Below, piece after piece: positions 1-13,391 of a stretch of 64,000 nt of DNA (its first letter is position 1; the number at the start of each line of letters is the position of its first letter). The stretch lies in the NCBI GenBank assembly GCA_946800325.1, contig OX326960.1, forward strand, positions 49,099,355 through 49,163,354, written 5' to 3'. The notes under the pieces are model-generated. The model did not search any database and was not told where the DNA came from. It saw only the letters and a list, made by a program, of their open reading frames with translations. Source of the stretch: Luzula sylvatica. Taxonomy: Eukaryota > Streptophyta > Magnoliopsida > Poales > Juncaceae. The position numbers were made by a program, and so were the translations under genes.

Positions 1-124
1 CACAAACACTAAGAAAGTTTGTTTTTAGATTCAAAACAAGATTTTAACGCTTTGATGAGTTCAAATAACGTGTTTTTAGATCATTTGTATCGTATCTTTT
101 AGTACATAACTTTTCACCAAATTT
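1..124 (+). repeat. Type monomer (phase reference)
   Basis: This first unit serves as the phase reference. It has 33 G/C in 124 bases. Variable sites that define the monomer types are 4 and 10, 19 (T or A), 29 (A or C), 44 (T or A), 50 (C or T), 53 (T or G), 56 (T, G or A), 58 (A or T), 60 (T or A), 101 (A or G), 102 (G or C) and 104 (A or G). This unit is 4A/10T, 56T, 102G. T-runs lie near 22-26, 42-45, 51-53, 73-77, 97-100 and 111-114, and an AAATTT block closes the unit at 119-124. One GATC lies at 79-82. CpG dinucleotides are at 48, 69 and 91. Confidence 0.95.
2..22. repeat. Short dyad in the monomer (6-bp arms, 9-base loop)
   Basis: Positions 2-7 (acaaac) and 17-22 (gtttgt) of the monomer are exact reverse complements separated by nine bases. 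The dyad recurs in every 4A monomer (types C and K). It is broken by the 4T change in types T and L, and by 19A in M9. Short dyads have been discussed in the literature as a feature of centromeric satellites that lack a CENP-B box. Here the arm is short and AT-rich, so chance is a real alternative. Confidence 0.5.
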
Positions 125-131
125 CACAAAC
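87..131 (+). repeat. Internal direct repeats in the monomer
   Basis: Two short direct repeats sit at the right side of the unit. The first is gtatc at 87-91, repeated at 92-96. The second is tttcaccaaa at 112-121, followed at once by tttcacaaac at 122-131 across the unit boundary; eight of ten bases match, at a 10-bp step. They may be traces of how the unit was first built, but they are short and AT-rich. Confidence 0.5.
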
Positions 132-868
132 ACTAAGAAAGTTTGTTTTTAGATTCAAAACAAGATTTTAACGCTTTGAGGAGTTCAAATAACGTGTTTT
201 TAGATCATTTGTATCGTATCTTTTACTACATAACTTTTCACCAAATTTCACAAACACAAAGAAAGTTTGTTTTTAGATTCAAAACAAGATTTTAACGCTT
301 TGATGAGTTCAAATAACGTGTTTTTAGATCATTTGTATCGTATCTTTTACTACATAACTTTTCACCAAATTTCACTAACACAAAGAAAGTTTGTTTTTAG
401 ATTCAAAACAAGATTTTAACGCTTTGAGGAGTTCAAATAACGTGTTTTTAGATCATTTGTATCGTATATTTTACTACATAACTTTTCACCAAATTTCACA
501 AACACTAAGAAAGTTTGTTTTCAGATTCAAAACAAGATTTTAACGCTTTGATGAGATCAAATAACGTGTTTTTAGATCATTTGTATCGTATCTTTTACTA
601 CATAACTTTTCACCAAATTTCACAAACACTAAGAAAGTTTGTTTTTAGATTCAAAACAAGATTTTAACGCTTTGATGAGTTCAAATAACGTGTTTTTAGA
701 TCATTTGTATCGTATCTTTTACTACATAACTTTTCACCAAATTTCACTAACACAAAGAAAGTTTGTTTTTAGATTCAAAACAAGATTTTAACGCTTTGAG
801 GAGTTCAAATAACGTGTTTTTAGATCATTTGTATCGTATCTTTTACTACATAACTTTTCACCAAATTT

Positions 869-3800
869 CACAAACACTAAGAAAGTTTGTTTTTAGATTC
901 AAAACAAGATTTTAACGCTTTGAGGAGTTCAAATAACGTGTTTTTAGATCATTTGTATCGTATCTTTTACTACATAACTTTTCACCAAATTTCACTAACA
1001 CAAAGAAAGTTTGTTTTTAGATTCAAAACAAGATTTTAACGCTTTGAGGAGTTCAAATAACGTGTTTTTAGATCATTTGTATCGTATATTTTACTACATA
1101 ACTTTTCACCAAATTTCACTAACACAAAGAAAGTTTGTTTTTAGATTCAAAACAAGATTTTAACGCTTTGAGGAGTTGAAATAACGTGTTTTTAGATCAT
1201 TTGTATCGTATCTTTTACTACATAACTTTTCACCAAATTTCACAAACACTAAGAAAGTTTGTTTTTAGATTCAAAACAAGATTTTAACGCTTTGAGGAGT
1301 TCAAATAACGTGTTTTTAGATCATTTGTATCGTATCTTTTACTACATAACTTTTCACCAAATTTCACAAACACTAAGAAAGTTTGTTTTTAGATTCAAAA
1401 CAAGATTTTAACGCTTTGATGAGTTCAAATAACGTGTTTTTAGATCATTTGTATCGTATCTTTTAGTACATAACTTTTCACCAAATTTCACAAACACTAA
1501 GAAAGTTTGTTTTTAGATTCAAAACAAGATTTTAACGCTTTGAGGAGTTGAAATAACGTGTTTTTAGATCATTTGTATCGTATCTTTTACTACATAACCT
1601 TTCACCAAATTTCACAAACACTAAGAAAGTTTGTTTTTAGATTCAAAACAAGATTTTAATGCTTTGAGGAGTTCAAATAACGTGTTTTTAGATCATTTGT
1701 ATCGTATCTTTTACTACATAACTTTTCACCAAATTTCACAAACACTAAGAAAGTTTGTTTTTAGATTCAAAACAAGATTTTAACGCTTTGATGAGTTCAA
1801 ATAACGTGTTTTTAGATCATTTGTATCGTATCTTTTAGTACATAACTTTTCACCAAATTTCACAAACACTAAGAAAGTTTGTTTTTAGATTCAAAACAAG
1901 ATTTTAACGCTTTGAGGAGTTCAAATAACGTGTTTTTAGATCATTTGTATCGTATCTTTTACTACATAACTTTTCACCAAATTTCACAAACACTAAGAAA
2001 GTTTGTTTTTAGATTCAAAACAAGATTTTAACGCTTTGATGAGTTCAAATAACGTGTTTTTAGATCATTTGTATCGTATCTTTTAGTACATAACTTTTCA
2101 CCAAATTTCACAAACACTAAGAAAGTTTGTTTTTAGATTCAAAACAAGATTTTAACGCTTTGAGGAGTTCAAATAACGTGTTTTTAGATCATTTGTATCG
2201 TATCTTTTACTACATAACTTTTCACCAAATTTCACAAACACAAAGAAAGTTTGTTTTTAGATTCAAAACAAGATTTTAACGCTTTGATGAGTTCAAATAA
2301 CGTGTTTTTAGATCATTTGTATCGTATCTTTTACTACATAACTTTTCACCAAATTTCACAAACACTAAGAAAGTTTGTTTTTAGATTCAAAACAAGATTT
2401 TAACGCTTTCAGGAGATCAAATAACGTGTTTTTAGATCATTTGTATCGTATCTTTTACTACATAACTTTTCACCAAATTTCACAAACACTAAGAAAGTTT
2501 GTTTTTAGATTCAATACAAGATTTTAACGCTTTGATGAGTTCAAATAACGTGTTTTTAGATCATTTGTATCGTATCTTTTAGTACATAACTTTTCACCAA
2601 ATTTCACAAACACTAAGAAAGTTTGTTTTTAGATTCAAAACTAGATTTTAACGCTTTGAGGAGTTCAAATAACGTGTTTTTAGATCATTTGTATCGTATC
2701 TTTTACTACCTAACTTTTCACCAAATTTCACTAACACAAAGAAAGTTTGTTTTTAGATTCAAAACAAGATTTTAACGCTTTGAGGAGTTCAAATAACGTG
2801 TTTTTAGATCATTTGTATCGTATCTTTTACTACATAACTTTTCACCAAATTTCACAAACACTAAGAAAGTTTGTTTTTAGATTCAAAACAAGATTTTAAC
2901 GCTTTGATGAGATCAAATAACGTGTTTTTAGATCATTTGTATCGTATCTTTTGGTACATAACTTTTCACCAAATATCACAAACACTAAGAAAGTTTGTTT
3001 TTAGATTCAAAACAAGATTTTAACGCTTTGAGGAGTTCAAATAACTTGTTTTTAGATCATTTGTATCGTATCTTTTACTACATAACTTTTCACCAAATTT
3101 CACTAACACAAAGAAAGTTTGTTTTTAGATTCAAAACAAGATTTTAACGCTTTGAGGAGTTCAAATAACGTGTTTTTAGATCATTTGTATCGTATCTTTT
3201 GCTACATAACTTTTCACCAAATTTCACAAACACTAAGAAAGTTTGTTTTTAGATTCAAAACAAGATTTTAACGCTTTGAGGAGTTCAAATAACGTGTTTT
3301 TAGATCATTTGTATCGTATCTTTTACTACATAACTTTTCACCAAATTTCACTAACACAAAGAAAGTTTGTTTTTAGATTCAAAACAAGATTTTAACGCTT
3401 TGAGGAGTTCAAATAACGTGTTTTTAGATCATTTGTATCGTACCTTTTACTACATAACTTTTCACCAAATTTCACAAACACTAAGAAAGTTTGTTTTTAG
3501 ATTCAAAACAAGAATTTAACGCTTTGATGAGTTCAAATAACGTGTTTTTAGATCATTTGTATCGTATCTTTTAGTACATAACTTTTCACCAAATTTCACA
3601 AACACTAAGAAAGTTTGTTTTTAGATTCAAAACAAGATTTTAACGCTTTGAGGAGTTCAAATAACGTGTTTTTAGATCATTTGTATCGTATCTTTTACTA
3701 CATAACTTTTCACCAAATTTCACAAACACTAAGAAAGTTTGTTTTTAGATTCAAAACAAGATTTTAACGCTTTGATGAGTTCAAATAACGTGTTTTTAGA

Positions 3801-4588
3801 TCATTTGTATCGTATCTTTTAGTACATAACTTTTCACCAAATTTCACAAACACTAAGAAAGTTTGTTTTTAGATTCAAAACAAGATTTTAACGCTTTGAT
3901 GAGTTCAAATAACGTGTTTTTAGATCATTTGTATCGTATCTTTTACTACATAACTTTTCACCAAATTTCACTAACACAAAGAAAGTTTGTTTTTAGATTC
4001 AAAACAAGATTTTAACGCTTTGAGGAGTTCAAATAACGTGTTTTTATATCATTTGTATCGTATCTTTTACTACATAACTTTTCACCAAATTTCACAAACA
4101 CTAAGAAAGTTTGTTTTTAGATTCAAAACAAGATTTTAACGCTTTGATGAGTTCAAATAACGTGTTTTTAGATCATTTGTATCGTATCTTTTAGTACATA
4201 ACTTTTCACCAAATTTCACAAACACTAAGAAAGTTTGTTTTTAGATTCAAAACTAGATTTTAACTCTTTGAGGAGTTCAAATAACGTGTTTTTAGATCAT
4301 TTGTATCGTATCTTTTACTACCTAACTTTTCACCAAATTTCACTAACACAAAGAAAGTTTTTTTTTAGATTCAAAACAAGATTTTAACGCTTTGAGGAGT
4401 TCAAATAACATGTTTTTAGATCATTTGTATCGTATCTTTTACTACATAACTTTTCACCAAATTTCACAAACACTAAGAAAGTTTGTTTTTAGATTCAAAA
4501 CAAGATTTTAAAGCTTTGATGAGATCAAATAACGTGTTTTTAGATCATTTGTATCGTATCTTTTGGTACATAACTTTTCACCAAATAT
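869..4588 (+). repeat. 30-monomer higher-order repeat, copy 1
   Basis: Thirty monomers, 3720 bp. Fingerprint variants in order: 62G at about 1178 and 1550, 111C at about 1599, aatgct at about 1660, tttcagg at about 2409, caatacaag at about 2513, aactag with ctacctaac at about 2640-2711, atatcac at about 2974, gctac at about 3201, cgtacc at about 3443, ttttatatc at about 4046, an eight-T run at about 4360, and atatcac again at about 4586. Nearly all recur exactly 3720 bp later. Private changes are the 96A near 1088, agaattt near 3512, aactct near 4265, aacatg near 4409 and aaagct near 4511. The last creates a HindIII site, AAGCTT at 4511-4516, which is rare in this array. Confidence 0.93.
2605..4588 (+). 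repeat. Nested 13-monomer repeat inside the 30-mer
   Basis: The triplet aactag/ctacctaac, then type T, then 60A-ggtac ending in atatcac occurs at 2605-2976 and again at 4217-4588, which is 1612 bp or 13 monomers later. Both occurrences were then carried into the second 30-mer copy, near 6325-6696 and 7937-8308. The 13-monomer duplication is therefore older than the 30-monomer one. The monomers between the two triplets are less alike, so this is a partial match. Confidence 0.75.
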
Positions 4589-7500
4589 CACAAACACTAA
4601 GAAAGTTTGTTTTTAGATTCAAAACAAGATTTTAACGCTTTGAGGAGTTCAAATAACGTGTTTTTAGATCATTTGTATCGTATCTTTTACTACATAACTT
4701 TTCACCAAATTTCACTAACACAAAGAAAGTTTGTTTTTAGATTCAAAACAAGATTTTAACGCTTTGAGGAGTTCAAATAACGTGTTTTTAGATCATTTGT
4801 ATCGTATCTTTTACTACATAACTTTTCACCAAATTTCACTAACACAAAGAAAGTTTGTTTTTAGATTCAAAACAAGATTTTAACGCTTTGAGGAGTTGAA
4901 ATAACGTGTTTTTAGATCATTTGTATCGTATCTTTTACTACATAACTTTTCACCAAATTTCACAAACACTAAGAAAGTTTGTTTTTAGATTCAAAACAAG
5001 ATTTTAACGCTTTGAGGAGTTCAAATAACGTGTTTTTAGATCATTTGTATCGTATCTTTTACTACATAACTTTTCACCAAATTTCACAAACACTAAGAAA
5101 GTTTGTTTTTAGATTCAAAACAAGATTTTAACGCTTTGATGAGTTCAAATAACGTGTTTTTAGATCATTTGTATCGTATCTTTTAGTACATAACTTTTCA
5201 CCAAATTTCACAAACACTAAGAAAGTTTGTTTTTAGATTCAAAACAAGATTTTAACGCTTTGAGGAGTTGAAATAACGTGTTTTTATATCATTTGTATCG
5301 TATCTTTTACTACATAACCTTTCACCAAATTTCACAAACACTAAGAAAGTTTGTTTTTAGATTCAAAACAAGATTTTAATGCTTTGAGGAGTTCAAATAA
5401 CGTGTTTTTAGATCATTTGTATCGTATCTTTTACTACATAACTTTTCACCAAATTTCACAAACACTAAGAAAGTTTGTTTTTAGATTCAAAACAAGATTT
5501 TAACGCTTTGATGAGTTCAAATAACGTGTTTTTAGATCATTTGTATCGTATCTTTTAGTACATAACTTTTCACCAAATTTCACAAACACTAAGAAAGTTT
5601 GTTTTTAGATTCAAAACAAGATTTTAACGCTTTGAGGAGTTCAAATAACGTGTTTTTAGATCATTTGTATCGTATCTTTTACTACATAACTTTTCACCAA
5701 ATTTCACAAACACTAAGAAAGTTTGTTTTTAGATTCAAAACAAGATTTTAACGCTTTGATGAGTTCAAATAACGTGTTTTTAGATCATTTGTATCGTATC
5801 TTTTAGTACATAACTTTTCACCAAATTTCACAAACACTAAGAAAGTTTGTTTTTAGATTCAAAACAAGATTTTAACGCTTTGAGGAGTTCAAATAACGTG
5901 TTTTTAGATCATTTGTATCGTATCTTTTACTACATAACTTTTCACCAAATTTCACAAACACAAAGAAAGTTTGTTTTTAGATTCAAAACAAGATTTTAAC
6001 GCTTTGATGAGTTCAAATAACGTGTTTTTAGATCATTTGTATCGTATCTTTTACTACATAACTTTTCACCAAATTTCACAAACACTAAGAAAGTTTGTTT
6101 TTAGATTCAAAACAAGATTTTAATGCTTTCAGGAGATCAAATAACGTGTTTTTAGATCATTTGTATCGTATCTTTTACTACATAACTTTTCACCAAATTT
6201 CACAAACACTAAGAAAGTTTGTTTTTAGATTCAATACAAGATTTTAACGCTTTGATGAGTTCAAATAACGTGTTTTTAGATCATTTGTATCGTATCTTTT
6301 AGTACATAACTTTTCACCAAATTTCACAAACACTAAGAAAGTTTGTTTTTAGATTCAAAACTAGATTTTAACGCTTTGAGGAGTTCAAATAACGTGTTTT
6401 TAGATCATTTGTATCGTATCTTTTACTACCTAACTTTTCACCAAATTTCACTAACACAAAGAAAGTTTGTTTTTAGATTCAAAACAAGATTTTAACGCTT
6501 TGAGGAGTTCAAATAACGTGTTTTTAGATCATTTGTATCGTATCTTTTACTACATAACTTTTCACCAAATTTCACAAACACTAAGAAAGTTTGTTTTTAG
6601 ATTCAAAACAAGATTTTAACGCTTTGATGAGATCAAATAACGTGTTTTTAGATCATTTGTATCGTATCTTTTGGTACATAACTTTTCACCAAATATCACA
6701 AACACTAAGAAAGTTTGTTTTTAGATTCAAAACAAGATTTTAACGCTTTGAGGAGTTCAAATAACTTGTTTTTAGATCATTTGTATCGTATCTTTTACTA
6801 CATAACTTTTCACCAAATTTCACTAACACAAAGAAAGTTTGTTTTTAGATTCAAAACAAGATTTTAACGCTTTGAGGAGTTCAAATAACGTGTTTTTAGA
6901 TCATTTGTATCGTATCTTTTGCTACATAACTTTTCACCAAATTTCACAAACACTAAGAAAGTTTGTTTTTAGATTCAAAACAAGATTTTAACGCTTTGAG
7001 GAGTTCAAATAACGTGTTTTTAGATCATTTGTATCGTATCTTTTACTACATAACTTTTCACCAAATTTCACTAACACAAAGAAAGTTTGTTTTTAGATTC
7101 AAAACAAGATTTTAACGCTTTGAGGAGTTCAAATAACGTGTTTTTAGATCATTTGTATCGTACCTTTTACTACATAACTTTTCACCAAATTTCACAAACA
7201 CTAAGAAAGTTTGTTTTTAGATTCAAAACAAGATTTTAACGCTTTGATGAGTTCAAATAACGTGTTTTTAGATCATTTGTATCGTATCTTTTAGTACATA
7301 ACTTTTCACCAAATTTCACAAACACTAAGAAAGTTTGTTTTTAGATTCAAAACAAGATTTTAACGCTTTGAGGAGTTCAAATAACGTGTTTTTAGATCAT
7401 TTGTATCGTATCTTTTACTACATAACTTTTCACCAAATTTCACAAACACTAAGAAAGTTTGTTTTTAGATTCAAAACAAGATTTTAACGCTTTGATGAGT

Positions 7501-8308
7501 TCAAATAACGTGTTTTTAGATCATTTGTATCGTATCTTTTAGTACATAACTTTTCACCAAATTTCACAAACACTAAGAAAGTTTGTTTTTAGATTCAAAA
7601 CAAGATTTTAACGCTTTGATGAGTTCAAATAACGTGTTTTTAGATCATTTGTATCGTATCTTTTACTACATAACTTTTCACCAAATTTCACTAACACAAA
7701 GAAAGTTTGTTTTTAGATTCAAAACAAGATTTTAACGCTTTGAGGAGTTCAAATAACGTGTTTTTATATCATTTGTATCGTATCTTTTACTACATAACTT
7801 TTCACCAAATTTCACAAACACTAAGAAAGTTTGTTTTTAGATTCAAAACAAGATTTTAACGCTTTGATGAGTTCAAATAACGTGTTTTTAGATCATTTGT
7901 ATCGTATCTTTTAGTACATAACTTTTCACCAAATTTCACAAACACTAAGAAAGTTTGTTTTTAGATTCAAAACTAGATTTTAACGCTTTGAGGAGTTCAA
8001 ATAACGTGTTTTTAGATCATTTGTATCGTATCTTTTACTACCTAACTTTTCACCAAATTTCACTAACACAAAGAAAGTTTTTTTTTAGATTCAAAACAAG
8101 ATTTTAACGCTTTGAGGAGTTCAAATAACGTGTTTTTAGATCATTTGTATCGTATCTTTTACTACATAACTTTTCACCAAATTTCACAAACACTAAGAAA
8201 GTTTGTTTTTAGATTCAAAACAAGATTTTAACGCTTTGATGAGATCAAATAACGTGTTTTTAGATCATTTGTATCGTATCTTTTGGTACATAACTTTTCA
8301 CCAAATAT
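4589..8308 (+). repeat. 30-monomer higher-order repeat, copy 2
   Basis: This is the tandem second copy of 869-4588 at an offset of exactly 3720 bp. I count about seven substitutions between the copies, near 99.8% identity by eye. Changes private to this copy include ttttatatc near 5285 and aatgct near 6123. The matching order continues for two more monomers (8309-8556) and then breaks at the monomer beginning 8557, which carries caaacgct. Confidence 0.93.
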
Positions 8309-10539
8309 CACAAACACTAAGAAAGTTTGTTTTTAGATTCAAAACAAGATTTTAACGCTTTGAGGAGTTCAAATAACGTGTTTTTAGATCATTTGTATCG
8401 TATCTTTTACTACATAACTTTTCACCAAATTTCACTAACACAAAGAAAGTTTGTTTTTAGATTCAAAACAAGATTTTAACGCTTTGAGGAGTTCAAATAA
8501 TGTGTTTTTAGATCATTTGTATCGTATCTTTTACTACATAACTTTTCACCAAATTTCACAAACGCTAAGAAAGTTTGTTTTTAGATTCAAAACAAGATTT
8601 TAACGCTTTGATGAGATCAAATAACGTGTTTTTAGATCATTTGTATCGTATCTTTTGGTACATAACTTTTCACCAAATTTCCCAAACACTAAGAAAGTTT
8701 GTTTTTAGATTCAAAACCAGATTTTAACGCTTTGAGGAGTTCAAATAACGTGTTTTTAGATCATTTGTATCGTATCTTTTACTACATAACTTTTCACCAA
8801 ATTTCACTAACACAAAGAAAGTTTGTTTTTAGATTCAAAACAAGATTTTAACGCTTTGAGGAGTTCAAATAACGTGTTTTTATATCATTTGTATCGTATC
8901 TTTTACTACATAACTTTTCACCAAATTTCACAAACACTAAGAAAGTTAGTTTTTAGATTCAAAACAAGATTTTAACGCTTTGATGAGTTAAAATAACGTG
9001 TTTTTAGATCATTTGTATCGTATCTTTTAGTACATAACTTTTCACCAAATTTCACAAACACTAAGAAAGTTTGTTTTTAGATTCAAAACAAGATTTTAAC
9101 GCTTTGAGGAGTTCAAATAACGTGTTTTTAGATCATTTGTATCGTATCTTTTACTACCTAACTTTTCACCAAATTTCACTAACACAAAGAAAGTTTGTTT
9201 TTAGATTCAAAACAAGATTTTAACGCTTTGAGGAGTTCAAATAACGTGTTTTTAGATCATTTGTATCGTATCTTTTACTACATAACTTTTCACCAAATTT
9301 CACAAACACTAAGAAAGTTTGTTTTTAGATTCAAAACAAGATTTTAACGCTTTGATGAGATCAAATGACGTGTTTTTAGATCATTTGTATCGTATCTTTT
9401 GGTACATAACTTTTCACCAAATATCACAAACACTAAGAAAGTTTGTTTTTAGATTCAAAACAAGATTTTAACGCTTTGAGGAGTTCAAATAACGTGTTTT
9501 TAGATCATTTGTATCGTATCTTTTACTACATAACTTTTCACCAATTTCACTAACACAAAGAAAGTTTGTTTTTAGATTCAAAACAAGATTTTAACGCTTT
9601 GAGGAGTTCAAATAACGTGTTTTTAGATCATTTGTATCGTATCTTTTACTACATAACTTTTCACCAAATTTCACAAACACTAAGAAAGTTTGTTTTTAGA
9701 TTCAAAACAAGATTTTAACGCTTTGATGAGATCAAATAACGTGTTTTTAGATCATTTGTATCGTATCTTGTGGTACATAACTTTTCACCAAATATCACAA
9801 ACACTAAGAAAGTTTGTTTTTAGATTCAAAACAAGATTTTAATGCTTTGAGGAGTTCAAATAACGTGTTTTTAGATCATTTGTATCGTATCTTTTACTAC
9901 ATAACTTTTCACCAAATTTCAGTAACACAAAGAAAGTTTGTTTTTAGATTCAAAACAAGATTTTAACGCTTTGAGGAGTTCAAATAACGTGTTTTTAGAT
10001 CATTTGTATCGTATCTTTTACTACATAACTTTTCACCAAATTTCACAAACACTAAGAAAGTTTGTTTTTAGATTCAAAACAAGATTTTAACGCTTTGATG
10101 AGATCAAATAACGTGTTTTTAAATCATTTGTATCGTATCTTTTGGTACATAACTTTTCACCAAATTTCACAAACACTAAGAAAGTTTGTTTTTAGATTCA
10201 AAACAAGATTTTAACGCTTTGGGGAGTTCAAATAACGTGTTTTTAGATCATTTGTATCGTATCTTTTACTACATAACTTTTCACCAAATTTCACTAACAC
10301 AAAGAAAGTTTGTTTTTAGATTCAAAACAAGATTTTAACGCTTTGAGGAGTTCAAATAACGTGTTTTTAGATCATTTGTATCGTATCTTTTACTACATAA
10401 CTTTTCACCAAATTTCGCAAACACTAAGAAAGTTTGTTTTTAGATTCAAAACAAGATTTTAACGCTTTGATGAGTTCAAATAACGTGTTTTTAGATCATT
10501 TGTATCGTATCTTTTAGTACATAACTTTTCACCAAATTT
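8309..10539 (+). repeat. Trimeric tract (six trimers)
   Basis: Eighteen monomers follow a three-step order: C-56G-102C, T-56G-102C, then a 56T monomer. The third member is 60A-ggtac in trimers 1, 3, 4 and 5 and agtac in trimers 2 and 6. The trimer is 372 bp; 60A monomers fall at about 9359, 9730 and 10102. The first two 56G-56G-60A trimers of the central block end in atatcac, as in the 30-mer. The monomer at 9425-9547 is one base short. There are many private changes, for example aatgacg, cttgtgg, cagtaacaca and ggggag, so this tract looks older than its neighbours. Confidence 0.8.
9425..9547 (+). repeat. Short monomer, 123 bp
   Basis: One A is missing from the A-run before the final TTT (caccaattt, about 9541-9547). 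This is the first departure from the strict 124-bp register and moves the phase by -1 downstream. Confidence 0.95.
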
Positions 10540-10787
10540 CACAAACACTAAGAAAGTTTGTTTTTAGATTCAAAACAAGATTTGAACGCTTTGAGGAGTT
10601 CAAATAACGTGTTTTTAGATCATTTGTATCGTATCTTTTACTACATAACTTTTCACCAAATTTCACAAACACTAAGAAAGTTTGTTTTTAGACTCAAAAC
10701 AAGATTTTAACGCTTTGATGAGTTCAAATAACGTGTTTTTAGATCATTTGTATCGTATCTTTTAGTACATAACTTTTCACCAAATTT
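10540..10787 (+). repeat. Two linker monomers
   Basis: Two monomers, C-56G-102C with tttgaacgc and C-56T-102G with gactcaaaac, lie between the trimeric tract and the 21-monomer unit. The gactcaaaac change recurs at about 17511. Confidence 0.75.
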
Positions 10788-13391
10788 CACAAACACTAAG
10801 GAAGTTTGTTTTTAGATTCAAAACAAGATTTTAACGCTTTGAGGAGTTCAAATAACGTGTTTTTAGATCATTTGTATCGTATCTTTTACTACATAACTTT
10901 TCACCAAATTTCACTAACACAAAGAAAGTTTGTTTTTAGATTAAAAACAAGATTTTAACGCTTTGAGGAGTTCAAATAACGTGTTTTTAGATCATTTGTA
11001 TCGTATCTTTTACTACATAACGTTTCACCAAATTTCACAAACACTAAGAAAGTTTGTTTTTAGATTCAAAACAAGATTTTAACGCTTTGATGAGTTCAAA
11101 TAACGTGTTTTTAGATCATTTGTATCGTATCATTTAGTACATAACTTTTCACCAAATTTCACAAACACTAAGAAAGTTTGTTTTTAGATTCAAAACAAGA
11201 TTATAACGCTTTGAGGAGTTCAAATAACGTGTTTTTAGATCATTTGTATCGTATCTTTTACTACATAACTTTTCACCAAATTTCACAAACACTAAGAAAG
11301 TTTGTTTTTAGATTCAAAACAAGATTTTAACGCTTTGATGAGATCAAATAACGTGTTTTTAGATCATTTGTATCGTATCTTTTGGTACATAACTTTTCAC
11401 CAAATTTCACAAACACTAAGAAAGTTTGTTTTTAGATTCAAAACAAGATTTTAACGCTTTCAAGAGTTCAAATAACGTGTTTTTAGATCATTTGTATCGT
11501 ATCTTTTACTACATAACTTTTCACCAAATTTCACTAACACAAAGAAAGTTTGTTTTTAGATTCAAAACAAGATTTTAACGCTTTGAGGAGTTCAAATAAC
11601 GTGTTTTTAGATCATTTGTATCGTATCTTTTACTACATAACTTTTCACCAAATTTCACAAACACTAAGAAAGTTTGTTTTTAGATTCAAAACAAGATTTT
11701 AACGCTTTGATGAGTTCAAATAACGTGTTTTTAGATCATTTGTATCGTATCTTTTAGTACATAACTTTTCACCAAATTTCACAAACACTAAGAAAGTTTG
11801 TTTTTAGATTCAAAAAAAGATTTTAACGCTTTGAGGAGTTCAAATAACGTGTTTTTAGATCATTTGTATCGTATCTTTTACTACATAACTTTTCACCAAA
11901 TTTCACAAACACTAAGAAAGTTTGTTTTTAGATTCAAAACAAGATTTTAACGCTTTGATGAGTTCAAATAACGTGTTTTTAGATCATTTGTATCGTATCT
12001 TTTACTACATAACTTTTCACCAAATTTCACAAACACTAAGAAAGTTTGTTTTTAGATTCAAAACAAGATTTTAACGCTTTGATGAGTTCAAATAACGTGT
12101 TTTTAGATCATTTGTATCGTATCTTTTAGTACATAACTTTTCACCAAATTTCACAAACACTAAGAAAGTTTGTTTTTAGATTCAAAACAAGATTTTAACG
12201 CTTTGAGGAGTTCAAATAACGTGTTTTTAGATAATTTGTATCGTATCTTTTACTACATAACTTTTCACCAAATTTCACAAACACTAAGAAAGTTTGTTTT
12301 TAGATTCAAAACAAGATTTTAACGCTTTGATGAGTTCAAATAACGTGTTTTTAGATCATTTGTATCGTATCTTTTAGTACATAACTTTTCACCAAATTTC
12401 ACAAACACTAAGAAAGTTTGTTTTTAGATTCAAAACAAGATTTTAACGCTTTGAGGAGTTCAAATAACGTGTTTTTAGATCATTTGTATCGTATCTTTTA
12501 CTACATAACTTTTCACCAAATTTCACAAACACAAAGAAAGTTTGTTTTTAGATTCAAAACAAGATTTTAACGTTTTGATGAGTTCAAATAACGTGTTTTT
12601 AGATCATTTGTATCGTATCTTTTACTACATAACTTTTCACCAAATTTCACAAACACTAAGAAAGTTTGTTTTTAGATTCAAAACAAGATTTTAACGCTTT
12701 GAGGAGTTCAAATAACGTGTTTTTAGATCATTTGTATCGTATCTTTTACTACATAACTTTTCACCAAATTTCACTAACACAAAGAAAGTTTGTTTTTAGA
12801 TTCAAAACAAGATTTTAACGCTTTGAGGAGTTCAAATAACGTGTTTTTAGATCATTTGTATCGTATCTTTTACTACATAACTTTTCACCAAATTTCACTA
12901 ACACTAAGAAAGTTTGTTTTTAGATTCAAAACAAGATTTTAACGCTTTGATGAGATCAAATAACGTGTTTTTAGATCATTTGTATCGTATCTTTTGGTAC
13001 ATAACTTTTCACCAAATTTCACAAACACTAAGAAAGTTTGTTTTTAGATTCAAAACAAGATTTTAACGCTTTGATGAGATCAAATAACGTGTTTTTAGAT
13101 CATTTGTATCGTACCTTTTGGTACATAACTTTTCACCAAATTTCACAAACACTAAGAAAGTTTGTTTTTAGATTCAAAACAAGATTTTAACGCTTTGATG
13201 AGATCAAATAACGTGTTTTTAGATCATTTGTATCGTATCTTTTGGTACATAACTTTTCACCAAATTTCACAAACACTAAGAAAGTTTGTTTTTAGATTCA
13301 AAACAAGATTTTAACGCTTTGATGAGATCAAATAACGTGTTTTTAGATCATTTGTATCGTACCTTTTGGTACATAACTTTTCACCAAATTT
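10788..13391 (+). repeat. 21-monomer higher-order repeat, copy 1
   Basis: Twenty-one monomers, 2604 bp. Fingerprints: attaaaaac at 10939-10947, aacgtttcac near 11020, catttag near 11131, gattat near 11202, ctttcaagag near 11457, caaaaaaag near 11813, gataatttg near 12230, cgtttt near 12571. It ends with four 60A-ggtac monomers alternating cgtatc and cgtacc (12896-13391). The monomer with cgtttt and 4A/10A resembles M14 of the right-hand repeat. Confidence 0.93.

Larger units (their letters stand above)
1..868 (+). repeat. Left-edge monomers, no clear higher order
   Basis: Seven monomers in the order C-56T-102G, C-56G-102C, K-56T-102C, T-56G (with 96A), C-60A-102C, C-56T-102C, T-56G. The order does not match the 30-monomer unit that starts at 869. 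The rare 96A (gtatatt) at about 474 recurs at about 1088. The array clearly continues upstream of the window. Confidence 0.8.
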
